Assembly: GCA_037179515.1 (NCBI GenBank)
Contig: JAXCGZ010007588.1
Coordinates: forward strand, 135,830-199,829
Source: Halocaridina rubra
Taxonomy: Eukaryota > Arthropoda > Malacostraca > Decapoda > Atyidae
Direction: 5' to 3'
DNA length: 64,000 nucleotides
The position numbers and the translations under genes were made by a program. Shown here piece after piece: positions 1 through 12,193 of the stretch; within the stretch, counting starts at the first letter, position 1; each line of letters opens with the position of its first letter. The notes under the pieces were generated by a model that saw only the letters and a program-made list of their open reading frames with translations, did no database searches and was not told where the DNA came from.

Positions 1-578
1 ACATCTTTCATTTTTTCGATTACTGTCTCTTTATAGTCAACTGTTTGTATGTTTTCCAGTGCCACCACCTTTACAGCCTCTTTTACTGCCACATTCCCCT
101 TTAGTGCATCAGCAAAGGAAGTTTTCATGGCATCATTTTCCATATTCAGCTCCTGGAACTCTTTTCTGAACTGTTCAATGTTTTCCTTAATCTGGACATT
201 CCAAGCAGCAATCTCGTCTCTCTCAGAAGAGAGCAGTGAACTAACATCTAATTCCTTTAGGTTGTCATTCAGCTGTTTGTTTTTATCTTCTTGATTAGAA
301 ATTCTAGATTCTAGTTGACTCTTTTCCCCTTCCAGCTTCTTTATTCTTTTTTCTAGTTCCTTTCTCTCCTGCCCTTGTGCTTTATTTGCTTCCTCCAAAG
401 ATCTTGTTTGCTCTCTGAGTGTTTCATTCTCTTTCATTTCTCCATCCATATTCCGAATTTTATCATCAAGGCTTATAACCATTGCCTCTAAATTCTTGAT
501 TTTCTGTTTAAGTCTCCTAATGGCTACCCCTCCTACCGACCCATGGATGGGAGAGGTTTGGGACAGAGATGGCGTCAT
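1..578 (-). CDS. F1 LINE ORF1 (coiled-coil RNA-binding protein), partial
   Basis: The start ATG is at 578-576, at the same place as the ORF1 start in copy C (17,023). The reading frame is open to the window edge, about 192 residues. It opens with a short Ser/Pro leader (MTPSLSQ). A long charged heptad region follows (residues about 20-130, rich in E, K, L, R and Q), expected to form a coiled coil. Non-LTR ORF1 proteins of this kind trimerise and bind the element RNA. Unlike copy C, the position where copy C has a TAG still reads GAG here (ERDEIAAW). The RRM-like second half seen in copy C would lie beyond the edge. Function is inferred from layout, not from a family match. Confidence 0.7.
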   Translation of the reverse strand, partial: MTPSLSQTSPIHGSVGGVAIRRLKQKIKNLEAMVISLDDKIRNMDGEMKENETLREQTRSLEEANKAQGQERKELEKRIKKLEGEKSQLESRISNQEDKNKQLNDNLKELDVSSLLSSERDEIAAWNVQIKENIEQFRKEFQELNMENDAMKTSFADALKGNVAVKEAVKVVALENIQTVDYKETVIEKMKD

Positions 579-1390
579 TTTTATGTTCTCCCTCTCACAG
601 AATATAGAAAGAAGACGAGAAAGAGGAAAAAAAAAAGAGAAAAACTTTTAATTAAGCTTCACACCGAATTTTTATATCTCCATATAAGTGCTATTTAGTG
701 ACTCAGTTTATCTCTTTTCTGGTAACACACATCGTAACTTAAAAACCTGACCATGGTAATTTAAGGATAAAAAGAAAAAGAAAAACAAAAGTCAAACCTG
801 AAGGAAAATTCGAATTTGTGTCTGAGGTGGCACCCACCTGTTTCTGCTATATATTCTTCCTAACTGATAAACTCACTTGCTAACCAAGATATGTTATCAC
901 AGGGTTAGACTTTACATTTAACTCAATATATATACAAAATAAAAAAAAAATAAAAAAATAGTAAAAGAGAAAGCTAAAAGAAAAGCAAAAAAAAAAATGA
1001 AGAAAATAAGACAGCTGTACTACTTGGCAACTTAACTCAGTACTGTTGACAGGTGGATATTTGCTTTTTTTTTTTTAATTATTCAATTATTTCGTGTATC
1101 AAACTAACTAACAAGTTAATATAAATGGGAAGGATACTGATTTTAACAATATATGGAACCACAGGATCAGGTAAACGGCTTAAGAGCTTTCCCCAGTTTA
1201 CACAAAAAATTAGGTAATGTGATGTGATGGCTTCACCTCTGGCAACTCTTCTAAATTTCCTTCAAGGCAGAACTGGACGGCAGCTTCTCTCTCCCCTCAC
1301 GAAAATGTTCTCAATTTTTTTCCTTTAATATTTTGGACAGTCTCGTCATACAACAAATATAAGTTTTGTACTCACAATACTCTGCAGGAT
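1..1390 (-). mobile_element. F1 LINE (CR1/L2-like) copy L, 5' end, cut by window edge
   Basis: The minus strand carries the 5' untranslated region (about 579-1,390) and the start of ORF1 of the LINE family that recurs through the window. The untranslated part aligns by eye with 53,612-54,450 (copy G), and its inner third with 16,709-17,022 (copy C). The leader is therefore about 800 bp, long enough to hold an internal promoter as non-LTR elements usually do; that role is inferred. Copies L and G share the stretch around 1,370-1,385 and then diverge, which places the 5' end of the family near 1,390. The rest of the element lies left of the window. Confidence 0.8.
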
Positions 1391-1525
1391 GTCAGATTTA
1401 TGGAAATTATGGTAAAGTTTTCCACTAAGCACTTAGTCACTCAAAAACACAAGTAGAAATTTAAGAGGAGCAGTTTCGTGTGTCACTGAATGTGTGTACG
1501 TGTGTATACATATGTATGTGTATGT

Positions 1526-2003
<478 letters not shown>

Positions 2004-2083
<80 letters not shown>
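2004..2083. repeat. (TA)n microsatellite
   Basis: About 80 bp of pure TA directly following the SINE fragment. Confidence 0.97.
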
Positions 2084-2086
<3 letters not shown>

Positions 2087-2109
2087 ATTACTATTATCAA
2101 GAATCTTTT

Positions 2110-2405
2110 CTGAATACAATTTAGTCAAGTATGGACTTTAATTCTGTTTGCGGCCAGTTTGTGGGGATTGCTGACTAACCCCGGGCACTTTAGATTGATA
2201 TATCTTAATCTCATGTAAATGTACCCTGGGCGGGTTTTTTTTAATCTCCTTTTCTATATTTTTTTTTTTTGCCAGCTGTATCTCTTGCCATTGTACTTTG
2301 AGAAAGTGGCCATTTGAGGTCACGAAATTAATAAGTACTTTTTATATATATTTTTTTCGTTGTATTATGTTATGGGCTTTTCCTACCATTTTAGACTGTA
2401 TGCTA
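2110..2405 (-). repeat. Unclassified interspersed repeat, copy 1
   Basis: The reverse complement of this stretch aligns by eye with 10,007-10,300. Shared blocks include GTACTTATTAATTT, CTCAAAGT and GGGGTTAG. Both copies have a (TA)n array at the same end. There is no convincing ORF and no terminal repeat. It may be the 3' part of a larger element or a SINE of unknown origin. Confidence 0.6.
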
Positions 2406-2418
2406 ACAATTCAGTGTT

Positions 2419-2494
<76 letters not shown>
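2419..2494. repeat. (TA)n microsatellite between repeat copy 1 and Tigger end
   Basis: About 75 bp of TA. The terminal GGGTCCCC of the Tigger-like element follows at once. Tigger/pogo elements insert at TA, so the array could be the target. Confidence 0.95.
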
Positions 2495-2497
<3 letters not shown>

Positions 2498-4107
2498 GGT
2501 CCCCATTTTACATCAGGGTTCCATTCCTGCCAGCTTACTTAACCTGGATTCCGACGTAAGTCGAAAGACACCTAAAGTTGAACCTAGTTCCTCACAAATG
2601 CTAAAAATAAATACTCTACAACAAAGAAAAATAATATGAGTTCTTATTCTAAGACATAAAAATAGTAAAACTAAGCTTAACAGTATTGCTTTCCTTTATT
2701 TGTGTAATATAAAACATAAAAATAGTAAAAGTACCCTACAGTACAGAGCAGTATGCAGTATTATATTGCTTACCTTTACTCTTGTGGTTGGCTTGCACAC
2801 TGGAAGGGACGTTTCAAGGGGGGGGGGAAGTCAGGCTTATAAGGAGGGGCAGGTGCTGAGGAGACTGGGGCAGGTGAGTCTGGAGAGGCAAAAGAATATG
2901 CAGCAGATGATGGAGATACTAATGCAGGTAAGTCTATAGAGGCACCTGAGGTAGAGGATACAGGATTTGTTAGTGGTGGCTTTAACTTTATGAAGAATTG
3001 GTTGAGATGAGTTTGGGAGGATGCCCTTTTCTTCTCTTCCCAAATTACCTTGTAATGCCACAGGGCATTAGGGATTGCTCTGGTGACATTTGTGTACCCG
3101 GTTTTGATGGGGTCCTGAGTTTTGAGCTTTGCCAATGCTCCCTCTACTAGGGCAAAGGGTTCTTCCAATTCCCTGGGTGTGAATCTCTTGGGCTCTGGGG
3201 TTAGTATTTTCTCATCCTTTCAACCATCTGCTTCTCGAGTTGAATGAGGTCCTTGGCAGATAACTTCTATCCATGAGATTCCAGCAGGTCCTTTACATCA
3301 TCAGCCTCCACGTCGAACTTGAGCTCCTTACTCAGGGCAACTATGTTCTTGGTGACAGCCTCAACTGTCTCCTCAGAGCCATGGAAGTTATTCACAAATT
3401 GAGGGTGTGCTTTCTTTCATACCCCATTCAAGTTTGTCTACTTAACTTCCTTCCAAGAATCAGCCATTTTCTTCACAGCATGAAGAATATTGTATGACTT
3501 CCAGAAGTCCTTGAGAGTCAAGTTCTTGTCCTTTTCAGTTGCCCTGGGAGTCATAACGATTGACCTTTGGAGGTAGTAGGCCTTGAATTAGGCAATGACC
3601 CCATGATCCATTGGCTGCAGCAATGCAGTGGTATTAGGTGGAAGGTAAACTACCTTGACATTAGTATGGAAGTCATCTAAATGGGGAGGGTAACAAGGGG
3701 CATTGTCTAGCACTAGGAACACCTTAAAGAGCAGATCCTTGGAGGCACAGTACCTCTCTACTTCAGGCACAAAATGGTTGCTGAAGCAGTCTTCAAATAT
3801 CTGAAGGGTTATCCAAGCCTTCTTGTTGGACTTTCAGATGACTGGCAGTTGACCCTTCCAAATGCCCTTGAGTGCTCTTGGAATTTCTATCAAGTGAATC
3901 AATAAGGGTTTCAGCTTGCAGTCTCCAGCAGCATTAGCTCCCTAAAGCAAAGTCAGTCTCTCCTTGCTTACTTTATGGCCTGATGCTGTATTCTCCTCCT
4001 TAGGAATGTATGTACGACTAGGCATACACTTCCAAAACAAGCCAGACTCATTCACAGTAAATACCTGTTTGCATGGTAACCCCCCTCCCTAATTGTTTCT
4101 GCCATTG
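2495..4107 (-). pseudogene. Tigger/pogo-like DNA transposon, decayed transposase
   Basis: Minus-strand translation in broken frames gives the DDE part and tail of a Tigger (Tc1/mariner superfamily, CENP-B-related) transposase. The parts run 3' to 5' in window coordinates. There is an ESGLFWK block near 4,040. A second catalytic block VLDNAPCYP is at about 3,690-3,720, followed by LPPNTTALLQPMDHGVI. A C-terminal helix with QDPIKTGYTNVTRAIPNAL lies at 3,050-3,130. The first catalytic Asp is Asn here (VNESG), and there are several stops and frameshifts, so it is inactive. The N-terminal DNA-binding half is absent; it is visible in the other copy at 21,640-22,500. The left end (GGGTCCCCATTTTAC) looks like a Tigger terminus next to TA. 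Confidence 0.85.
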
Positions 4108-4117
4108 GATTTCTTTT

Positions 4118-4779
4118 AACCTTCTGTGGTGTAGTGGTAGCGCCTTGACTTAGTAATCATAAGTCCTAGGTTCGAGTCCCGGTCGGGGTAAAGAATGATT
4201 CATGTTTTCACATATGTAATGTGCTTATCTGGTTATTTCATGGCCCGAATGAGATTGGGAATTGAATTAAATGCTAAAATGAAGCCACAAGTGAGGTTGG
4301 GGAATCTATAATATGAACATGATGGCATTCAGTTAGAATGCGTTCATTCCCAAGTATAGCAGATATAAGCTATAAGGTTGGATTCCTTTTAACCTTCTGT
4401 GGTGTAGTGGTAGCGCCTTGACTTAGTAATCATAAGTCCTAGGTTCGAGTCCCGGTTGGGGTAAAGAATGATTCATGTTTTCACATATGTAATGTGCTTA
4501 TCTGGTTATTTCATGGCCCGAATGAGATTGGGAATTGAATTAAATGCTAAAATGAAGCCACAAGTGAGGTTGGGGAATCTATAATATGAACATATTGGCA
4601 TTCAGTTAGAATGCATTCATTCCTAAGTATAGCAGATATAAGCTATAAGGTTGGATTCCTTTAAACCTTCTGTGGTGTAGTGGTAGCGCCTTGACTTAGT
4701 AATCATAAGTCCTAGGTTCGAGTCCCGGTCGGGGTAAAGAATGATTCATGTTTTCACATATGTAATGTGCTTATCTGGA
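4118..4779 (+). repeat. 273-bp tandem repeat with tRNA-like A and B boxes, 2.4 units
   Basis: Units start at 4,118, 4,391 and 4,664, spaced exactly 273 bp, and are nearly identical. The third is cut by a (TA)n array. Each starts with a tRNA-like segment: an A-box-like TGGTGTAGTGGTAGC, a hairpin ACTTA-GTAATCA-TAAGT shaped like an anticodon arm, and a B-box GGTTCGAGTCC. The acceptor and T stems pair poorly, so this is a tRNA-derived SINE head rather than a tRNA gene. About 200 bp of non-tRNA sequence completes the unit. Confidence 0.8.
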
Positions 4780-4781
4780 TA

Positions 4782-4856
<75 letters not shown>
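4779..4856. repeat. (TA)n microsatellite
   Basis: TA run followed by a short (TTTA)n tail to about 4,886; it truncates the third tandem unit. Confidence 0.95.
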
Positions 4857-4859
<3 letters not shown>

Positions 4860-4888
4860 ACTTATTTATTTATTTATTTATTTTTTTG

Positions 4889-5160
4889 TAAGGAAGGAAC
4901 ATCAGAGGTGACTGCAAAACTTACACAAATCTTGATGGTACGCTATGCTTTAGATATCCGGGTTGAAGAGGGTAAAGAGAGAAACCTCTCCCATTAAGGC
5001 AACCATTCTTCTCCAGAAGTGTTTTCAACATAAGTTACTGGAAGACCAGGTATGCAAGCTTTCGAAGGCTACTAGCCTTCATCGTCAGGCAGTTAACTAA
5101 ACATTGATGAAAAGAACCGTTCTGGAAAATGACGATGTTTAGGAAGCTCCTAATCCAATG
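4889..5160 (-). mobile_element. Inverted arm 1 of a Penelope-like (?) element with hammerhead-like motif
   Basis: The segment is about 85-90% identical by eye to the reverse complement of 5,773-6,026. On the minus strand it contains CTGACGA (5,088-5,082), a perfect 6-bp stem GAAGGC/GCCTTC with loop TAGTA, then GAAA (5,063-5,060). This is the CUGANGA / stem II / GAAA half-core of a hammerhead ribozyme. Penelope-like elements carry such motifs in their terminal repeats. No reverse transcriptase of that family is present, and the complete ribozyme fold (stem I, cleavage site) could not be shown. Assignment is tentative. Confidence 0.5.
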
Positions 5161-5212
5161 CTGAAAGAGTATCATTTTTCAGATATAAGTCCTCAACAAC
5201 CGGTGATTACCT

Positions 5213-5701
5213 AATTGTGATTACCTAATTGTGTTTACGGGAAAGAGCCCAAAGCTCGTATCTTCCCGTCTCCTGATCGGTTCCATTATATACTTAGTGA
5301 TACTTATCATACCTGTCCTTAAAACTATGGATTGAGATAGCATTAACTACCTCCTCGCTTAGCGAATTCCATTTATCAACTACTCTTACACTGAAAAAGT
5401 ATTTCCTTACATCCTGCAAAGAAGTTTTCTTACGAAGCTTCAAACTATGACCTCTAGTTCTAGAGCCAGCCATATCAAAATATCCATCCCTATCCACTCT
5501 ATCATAACCATGAAGGAATTTAAAGACTGTCACCATATCCCCCCTCACTCTTCTAGCTTCGAGTAATGGTAAGTCTAATTCCCTCAGCCTCTCATCATAA
5601 CTGAGATTGCGTATTTCTGGCACCAGTTTCGTGGCATGTCTTTGAACTTTTTCAAGCTTAGCTATGTGCTTTTTCAAGTGCGGATTCCAAAAGGGGGCTG
5701 T
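5213..5701 (-). mobile_element. F1 LINE 3' fragment, between the two inverted arms
   Basis: A 5'-truncated F1 copy. It encodes the last 127 residues of ORF2 in one open frame (5,677-5,294, ending DRYDKYH), then the 3' untranslated hairpin and two copies of the 14-bp terminal repeat at 5,213-5,240. It lacks a (TG)n at its 3' junction, unlike most other F1 copies here. It sits in the spacer between the inverted arms. Confidence 0.85.
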
Positions 5702-5772
5702 TTAAGTCTTAATGTTCCTCGGTGTCCCTCCGAAGAATGCAGTAATGTAATGTGAAGAAAGGGAATCTTTGT

Positions 5773-6026
5773 AGCTTCCCAAACATCGTCATTCTCCAGA
5801 ACGGTTCTTTTCATTAGTGTTTATTCAACTGCCTGACGATGAAAGTTTGTAGCCTTCGAAAGCTTGCATACCTGGTCTTCGAAGACCTTATGCTGAAGAC
5901 ACTTCTGGAGAAGATTTGCCACGATGGAAGATGTTTCTCTCTTTACCCTCTTCAACACGGATATCTAAAACATAGTGTGCCATCAAGGCTTGTATAAACT
6001 TTGCAGTCATCTCTGATGTTCCTTAC
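5773..6026 (+). mobile_element. Inverted arm 2 of a Penelope-like (?) element
   Basis: Inverted partner of 4,889-5,160. CTGACGA lies at 5,833-5,839 and GAAA at 5,858-5,861. The stem between them is partly degraded compared with arm 1. It ends close to a (TA)n array at 6,059. Confidence 0.5.
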
Positions 6027-6056
6027 AACATAGCTACAGAGATTCCCTTTCTTGAC

Positions 6057-6480
<424 letters not shown>

Positions 6481-6489
6481 ATGGTGGCG

Positions 6490-7015
6490 GTGAGCACGAG
6501 GATGCAAATGTTTTGCCGCCTCCGTATCAGCTGATGCACCCTTACATGCTATTTCCCTAACGATAGTATATCGCAAGTTTGTTTGCTGTTTGTTCTTAAT
6601 GCTTTTTTTCAATTCTCTTCATAATATTCGATCGCATTAAGTAGTAGAAGAGGAGGAGGATGTGAGAGAACGAGCCTCTATATGCAAACGTTTTGCCGCT
6701 TCCATATCAGCTGATGCACCCTCGCACGCTATTTTCCTGACGACATAATATCGAAAGTTTGTTTGCTGTTTGTTCTTAATGCTTTTTTTCACTTCTCTTC
6801 ATAATATTCGATCGCATTAAGCGGTAGAAGAGGAGGAGGATGCGGGAGCACAAACCTCTATCTGCAAACGTTTTGCTGCCTCCGTATCAGCTGATGCACC
6901 CTCGCATGCTATTTCCCTGACTATATTATATCGAAAGTTTGTTTGCTGTTTGTTCTTAATGCTTTTTTCCATTATCCTCATAATATCTGATGGCATTAAG
7001 AAGTAGAAGAGGACG
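6490..7015 (+). repeat. 180-bp tandem repeat, about 2.9 units
   Basis: The block GTATCAGCTGATGCACC ends at 6,540, 6,720 and 6,900, giving an exact 180-bp period. Units share GTTTGTTTGCTGTTTG, a T-run, ATAATATTCGATCGCATTAAG and GAAGAGGAGGAGGATG. They differ at roughly 5-10% of positions. The minus strand has a 67-residue ORF across one unit, but stops in the other units argue against a protein. It is probably a small satellite block. Confidence 0.85.
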
Positions 7016-7180
7016 AGCATGGCGGAAAAGTGCCTCCGAGGCAGTCGATTATTTACTAAAATGAAATTTTTTTTTAGAATTTTTTTGCATGGGCATTATT
7101 CGCGAATTTCGTATTTTTTTACTATTATTATTTAGGAGCGTTATTCCAATTTCGCGGATTATAAACATGCATAAAAAGCA

Positions 7181-7183
<3 letters not shown>

Positions 7184-7254
<71 letters not shown>
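7184..7254. repeat. (TA)n microsatellite
   Basis: About 70 bp of TA with one slip. The preceding 7,016-7,183 is AT-rich and without recognised features. Confidence 0.95.
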
Positions 7255-7256
<2 letters not shown>

Positions 7257-7354
7257 CGAATATGTTTGTAGTTTCCCTTCGTCTTATGCAGTCTTCAGTT
7301 CCACCAATCCCTGCACAAGCAGAACTTGCGTATGCTCAGATCCTTTATATATTT

Positions 7355-9740
7355 GGTAGCAAAGAGAATGATTGGTAGAGTGAAAGATGTGCATGCATTT
7401 AGGGGTGTGGCTGCTAGTATGTCTGATCATTATTTTTGGTTGAAGCAAACGCGGTAGTAGTAAGAGAGTGTAGAAATAGAGTGGGGGATGTAGAAGGGAA
7501 GTGGTGAAGGTGGAAGAGTTGAAAAAGCCAGAGAAGAGACAGGAATATCAGGACAGGTTGAAAGTGGAATATGACAGGATGAAAGAAAGAGAAGTTGGGG
7601 AGTTAGAGGAGAAATGGGGGTTGATGACAGAAGGTTTTGTGGGACATGCAAGTGATGTGTGTGGAAAGAAGTTTGTTGGAGGTGGCATGAGAAGGGGCAG
7701 CGAGTGGTGGAATGAAGGGGTGAAAATGAAGTTGGAAGAGAAAAGGAGGGCTTTTGAGGAATGGCTGAAGTGTAAAAGTAGGGAGAAGTATTAAAGATAT
7801 AGGGAGAAAAATGTGGAAACCATGAGGAAGGTAGAGTAAGAGAAGAGGTTGGCAAATGTTAGGTGGGGACAGGATTTTAGTAGGTTATATGAGGAGAATA
7901 AAAAGAAGTTTTGGAAAGAAGTGAAGAGAGTAAGGAAGGGTGGAGCGAGGATGGAAGAGACAGTGAAAAATGTGAATGGACAGATGTTAAGAGGGAAAGA
8001 TGCAAGGAAAAGATGGGCAGAATATTTTGAGTGCTTGCTGAATGTTGAGGAAGATAGAGAGGCAGCTATAGTAGCAGTGGGGGGTGTTCAAGTGCCAGTA
8101 ATGGAAGATGAAAATTAGAGAAAGATTACAGGAGAAGAGGTGAAAAGGGCATTTGATGAATGAAAGCAGGTAAAGCACCTGGAATGGATGGTGTGAGAGC
8201 GGAGATGTTGAAAGAAGGGGGTGTGACTGCATTGGAATGGGTGATTGCTTGTATAGTGCCCCTATATAAAGGTAAGGGAGATGTGTATGAATTCAGTAAT
8301 TTTAGGGGTATAAGTTTGTTGAGTGTGGTAGGAAAAGTGTATGGTAGGATACTGGTTAATAGGATTAGGGATAAGACAGAAAATGTGATTGCAGAAGTGC
8401 AGAGTGGTTTTAGGAGAGGTAGAGGTCGTATAGATCAGATTGTTATAGTTAGGCACTTATGTGAGAAATATTTAGCAAAGGGTAAGGATGAGTATTTTGC
8501 ATTTTTGGATCTGGAGAAAGCATATGATAAAGTTGACAGAGAGGCAATGTGGAATGTTTTGAGGTTATATGGAATTGATGGTAGACTGTTGCAAGCAGTG
8601 GTTAGTTTGTATGAGGGCAGTAGAGCTTGTGTTAGGGTAGGGAATAAAGTGAGTCAGTGGTTTCTAGTGAGTGTGGGACTTGGCTGTTTAATTTGTATAT
8701 TGATGTAGTTGTAAGAGACGTGAATGAGCGAGTGCGTGGTCGAGCTTTGAGAATGGTAGAATGGGATGATAACGAGTGGGAGCTGAATCAGTTTCTGTTT
8801 GCAGATGATACTGTGGTTTTGGCAGATTCAGAGGAGAAGCTGTGTCAGTTAGTGTCAGAATTTGGACTGGTGTGTGAGAGAAGGAAGTTGCGAGTGAATG
8901 TGGGAAAGAGTAAGGTTATGAGGTGTAGAAGAAATGAGGATGGTGCTGGATTGAATGTTATGTTGAATGGAGAGACACTTGAGGTAGTTGATCAGTTTAA
9001 GTATTTAGGCTCGGTTATAGCTGAAAATGGTGGAGTGGGAGCAGATGTATGTCACAGAGTGAATGAAGGATGTAAAGTGTTGGGTGCGTTGAAAGGAGTG
9101 ATGAAAAATAGAGGGATGGAAATTAATGTTAAGAAAGTTTTGTATGAGAAAGTGGTTGTGCCAACTGTGATGTATGGATCAGAGTTATAGGGGTATGAAA
9201 GTAAGTGAGAGACGGAAACTAAATGTGTTTGAGATGAAATGCCTTAAGAGTATGATTGGTGTATCTCTGTTGGATAGGGTTAGGAATGAAGAGGTGAGAG
9301 CAAGAACGGGTGTGAGAAGAGAATTGGCAGCCGAAGTAGATATTAATGTTTTGAGATGGTTTGGCCATGTGGAGAGGATGGATGATGAAAGACTGCTGAA
9401 AAAGGTGATGAATATGAGAGTTGATTTGAGAAATGCTAGAGGGAGGCCTAGGTTTGGATGGATGGATGGAGTAAGGAGAGCCCTGAATGATAGGAGGATG
9501 GATTCCTATTCCTATCAAGTGAGCGTGCTAGGAATAGGAATGGGTGGCGAGCGATTGTAACACAGCTCTGATGGGCATCTGCTGTTACTACGAGGCTGCA
9601 TCTTACATAGGTAGCCGTGTGGTAGGGGCAGTAGGGGAGTTGGCATTATGAAGCGACACAGGTTGTGAAAGAGCTGCGAGGATGGGCTGTGGCACTCCAG
9701 CAGTGCCATCTGAACGGTCGCTAGCTCCCTCTTCATTGCC
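7355..9740 (+). pseudogene. RTE-like LINE, endonuclease tail and reverse transcriptase, broken
   Basis: Starts inside the endonuclease (RVKDVHAFRG...MSDHYF near 7,390-7,435). It continues with a charged linker (SEWWNEG, ANVRWGQDFSRLYEENKKKFWKE) and reverse transcriptase blocks: KAPGMDGVRAEML, ACIVPLYKGKGD, FRGISLLSVVGK, GFRRGRGRIDQI, FLDLEKAYDKVDREAMW, then LFADDTVVLA near 8,800. The tail has FKYLGSVI and WFGHVERMDDERLLKK. Stops at 7,792, 7,837, 8,116, 8,706 and 9,188 and at least one frameshift break it. Two small deletions remove coding blocks before ACIVPLYKG and around the usual GLRQGCVMSP block. 9,561-9,740 is probably its 3' untranslated part. RTE is my best guess for the clade. Confidence 0.8.
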
Positions 9741-9820
9741 TATAGAGCAAAGTAATTCCCTTATTATTTTTTTTTATGTCGGGTACCCCCCAAATTGGGG
9801 GAAACAGCCAAGGTAAATGA

Positions 9821-10300
<480 letters not shown>

Positions 10301-10329
10301 CTATTTACATACCGTAATATAACACACTC

Positions 10330-11168
10330 ACAGAACAGTGGTAGAGAACTTCAGGAAGATCTAAATAGTCTGCATGAGTGGTCAGAAGAGTGGCTAATGA
10401 AATTCAGTACTTCAGAATGTAAGGTAATGAGAATGGGTACAAGTGCATGTAGGCCCAAGCTTGACTACTCGGTGGCAGGAGTAGAACTTCAAGAGACAGA
10501 GAATGAGAGAGATCTAGAAGTGAATACACTGGTCGATTTATCTCCAGTAATGCATATAAATGACATAGTAAGGGCAACATATACTTTCTTAGCAAATGTA
10601 AGGGTAGCCTTCAGGCACATGGACAAATGTTCAGAAATATTTATGTAAGCTATATGAGGCCAAATCTTGAATATACAGCCTCCTTTTGGAACCACACTTG
10701 AAGAAGCACATTGCTAAGCTGGAAAAAGTTCAAAAACATGCCACGAAACTGGTGCCAGAATTACGCAATCTCAGTTATGAGGAGAATCTGAGGGAATTAG
10801 ACTTACCATCATTCGAAGCTAAAATAATGTGGGATATGGTGACAGTTTTTAAATTCCTTCATGGTTATGGCAGAGTGGATTGGGATCGATATATCGATAT
10901 GGCTGGCACTAGAACTGAGGTCACTGGTTGAAGATTCGTAAGATAAGGTCTTTTGAAGGATGTAAGGAAGTACTTATTTTACTGTAAGAGTAGTTGATGA
11001 TTGAAATTCGCTTGGCGAGAAGGTAGTTAATGCTAACTCAGTCCATAGTTTTAAGGACAAGTATGATAAACATCACTAAGTACAATAATGGAACCGACCA
11101 GGAGATGGAGAGTTATGAACATAGCGCTTTCTCCCGGAAGCACATTAAGTTAATTACACACACACACA
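10330..11168 (+). mobile_element. F1 LINE copy A, 5'-truncated, decayed
   Basis: Holds the last 250 or so residues of ORF2, in several frames (GRELQEDLNSLHEWSEEWL at 10,340, then HLKKHIAKLEKVQKHATKLVPE at 10,700). It ends with a degraded terminal repeat (TTAATTAC) and (CA)n at 11,155-11,168. The next F1 copy begins directly after the (CA)n. Confidence 0.85.
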
Positions 11169-11169
11169 T

Positions 11170-12185
11170 GGGTCGGTAGGAGGGGTAGCCATTAGGAGAC
11201 TTAAACAGAAAATCAAGAATTTAGAGGCAATGGTTATAAGACTTGATGAAAAAATTCGGAATATGGATGGAGAAATGAAAGAGAATGAAACACTCAGAGA
11301 GCAAATAAGATCTTTGGAGGAAGCAAATAAAGCACAAGGGCAGGAGAGAAAGGAACTAGAAAAAAGAATAAAGAAGCTGGAAGGGGAAAAGAGTCAACTA
11401 GAATCTAGAATTTCTAAACAAGAAGATAAAAACAAACAGCTGAATGACAACCTAAAGGAATTAGATGTTAGTTCACTGCTCTCTTCTGAGAGAGACGAGA
11501 TTGCTCTTTGGAATGTCCAGATTAAGGAAAACAGTGAACAGTTCAGAAAGGAGTTCCAGGAGCTGAATGTGGAAAGTGATGCCATGAAAACTTCCTTTGC
11601 TGATGCACTAAAGGGGAATGTGGCAGTAAATGAGGCTGTAAAGGTGGTGGCACTGGAAAACATACAAACAGTTGACTATAAAGAGACAGTAATCGAAAAA
11701 ATGAAAGACGTTGTGATGGAAAGGGCAAACCCACCCATCAAACAGGCACTTGATAAGGAGAAGACAGTGGTAATATCAGGCATAAGTGAATTCCAGAGCC
11801 AACATGGCAGGGGAGACTTGAAGAAAATAAAGCTAGGGTTGTAGACCTGATAAGAAAGCTTGGAGTAGTATGTGGTCCTGAGGATATTGTAACATACACC
11901 AACTAGGTAAATATTCGAGGGAAGGAAAGCTGAGACCAACAAAAGTAATCTTTGAGAGAGGGGAAACATGTAGGGAAATAATGTTGAGAAAAAAAAGTCT
12001 AAAACACCTTCAAGAATTCAAAGAAGTGTTCATTAGACGATACAGAACACAGGAAGAGATGGGAAAGATAAAAAACTTGTTGCAAAGAAATAAATGAAGA
12101 AGAGAAGAAAAATTTTCATTACAGAGTTCTTCCAGACAAAGGGGAGATAAAGAAGATAATGACAGAAGATCAGGGGATGGGGCCT
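11170..12185 (+). pseudogene. F1 ORF1, copy B, frameshifted
   Basis: Coiled-coil protein as in copy C. It is open to 11,844, where a one-base loss near 11,793 (SEFQSQHG instead of SESQEPTWQG) shifts the frame. A further deletion lies near 12,085, where the LLQEARRLNDERN coding block is shortened. The second half would be the RRM-like and C-terminal nucleic-acid-binding part. Not translatable as a whole. Confidence 0.85.
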
Positions 12186-12193
12186 CATTAAGA

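Noticed and set aside
4121..4192. Functional tRNA genes in the 273-bp repeats
   Set aside because: Box A/B and an anticodon-like hairpin exist, but acceptor and T stems pair badly; tRNA-derived repeat is a better reading.
6490..7015. CRISPR-like array in the 180-bp repeats
   Set aside because: Direct head-to-tail units without unique spacers in a clearly eukaryotic sequence; satellite-like.
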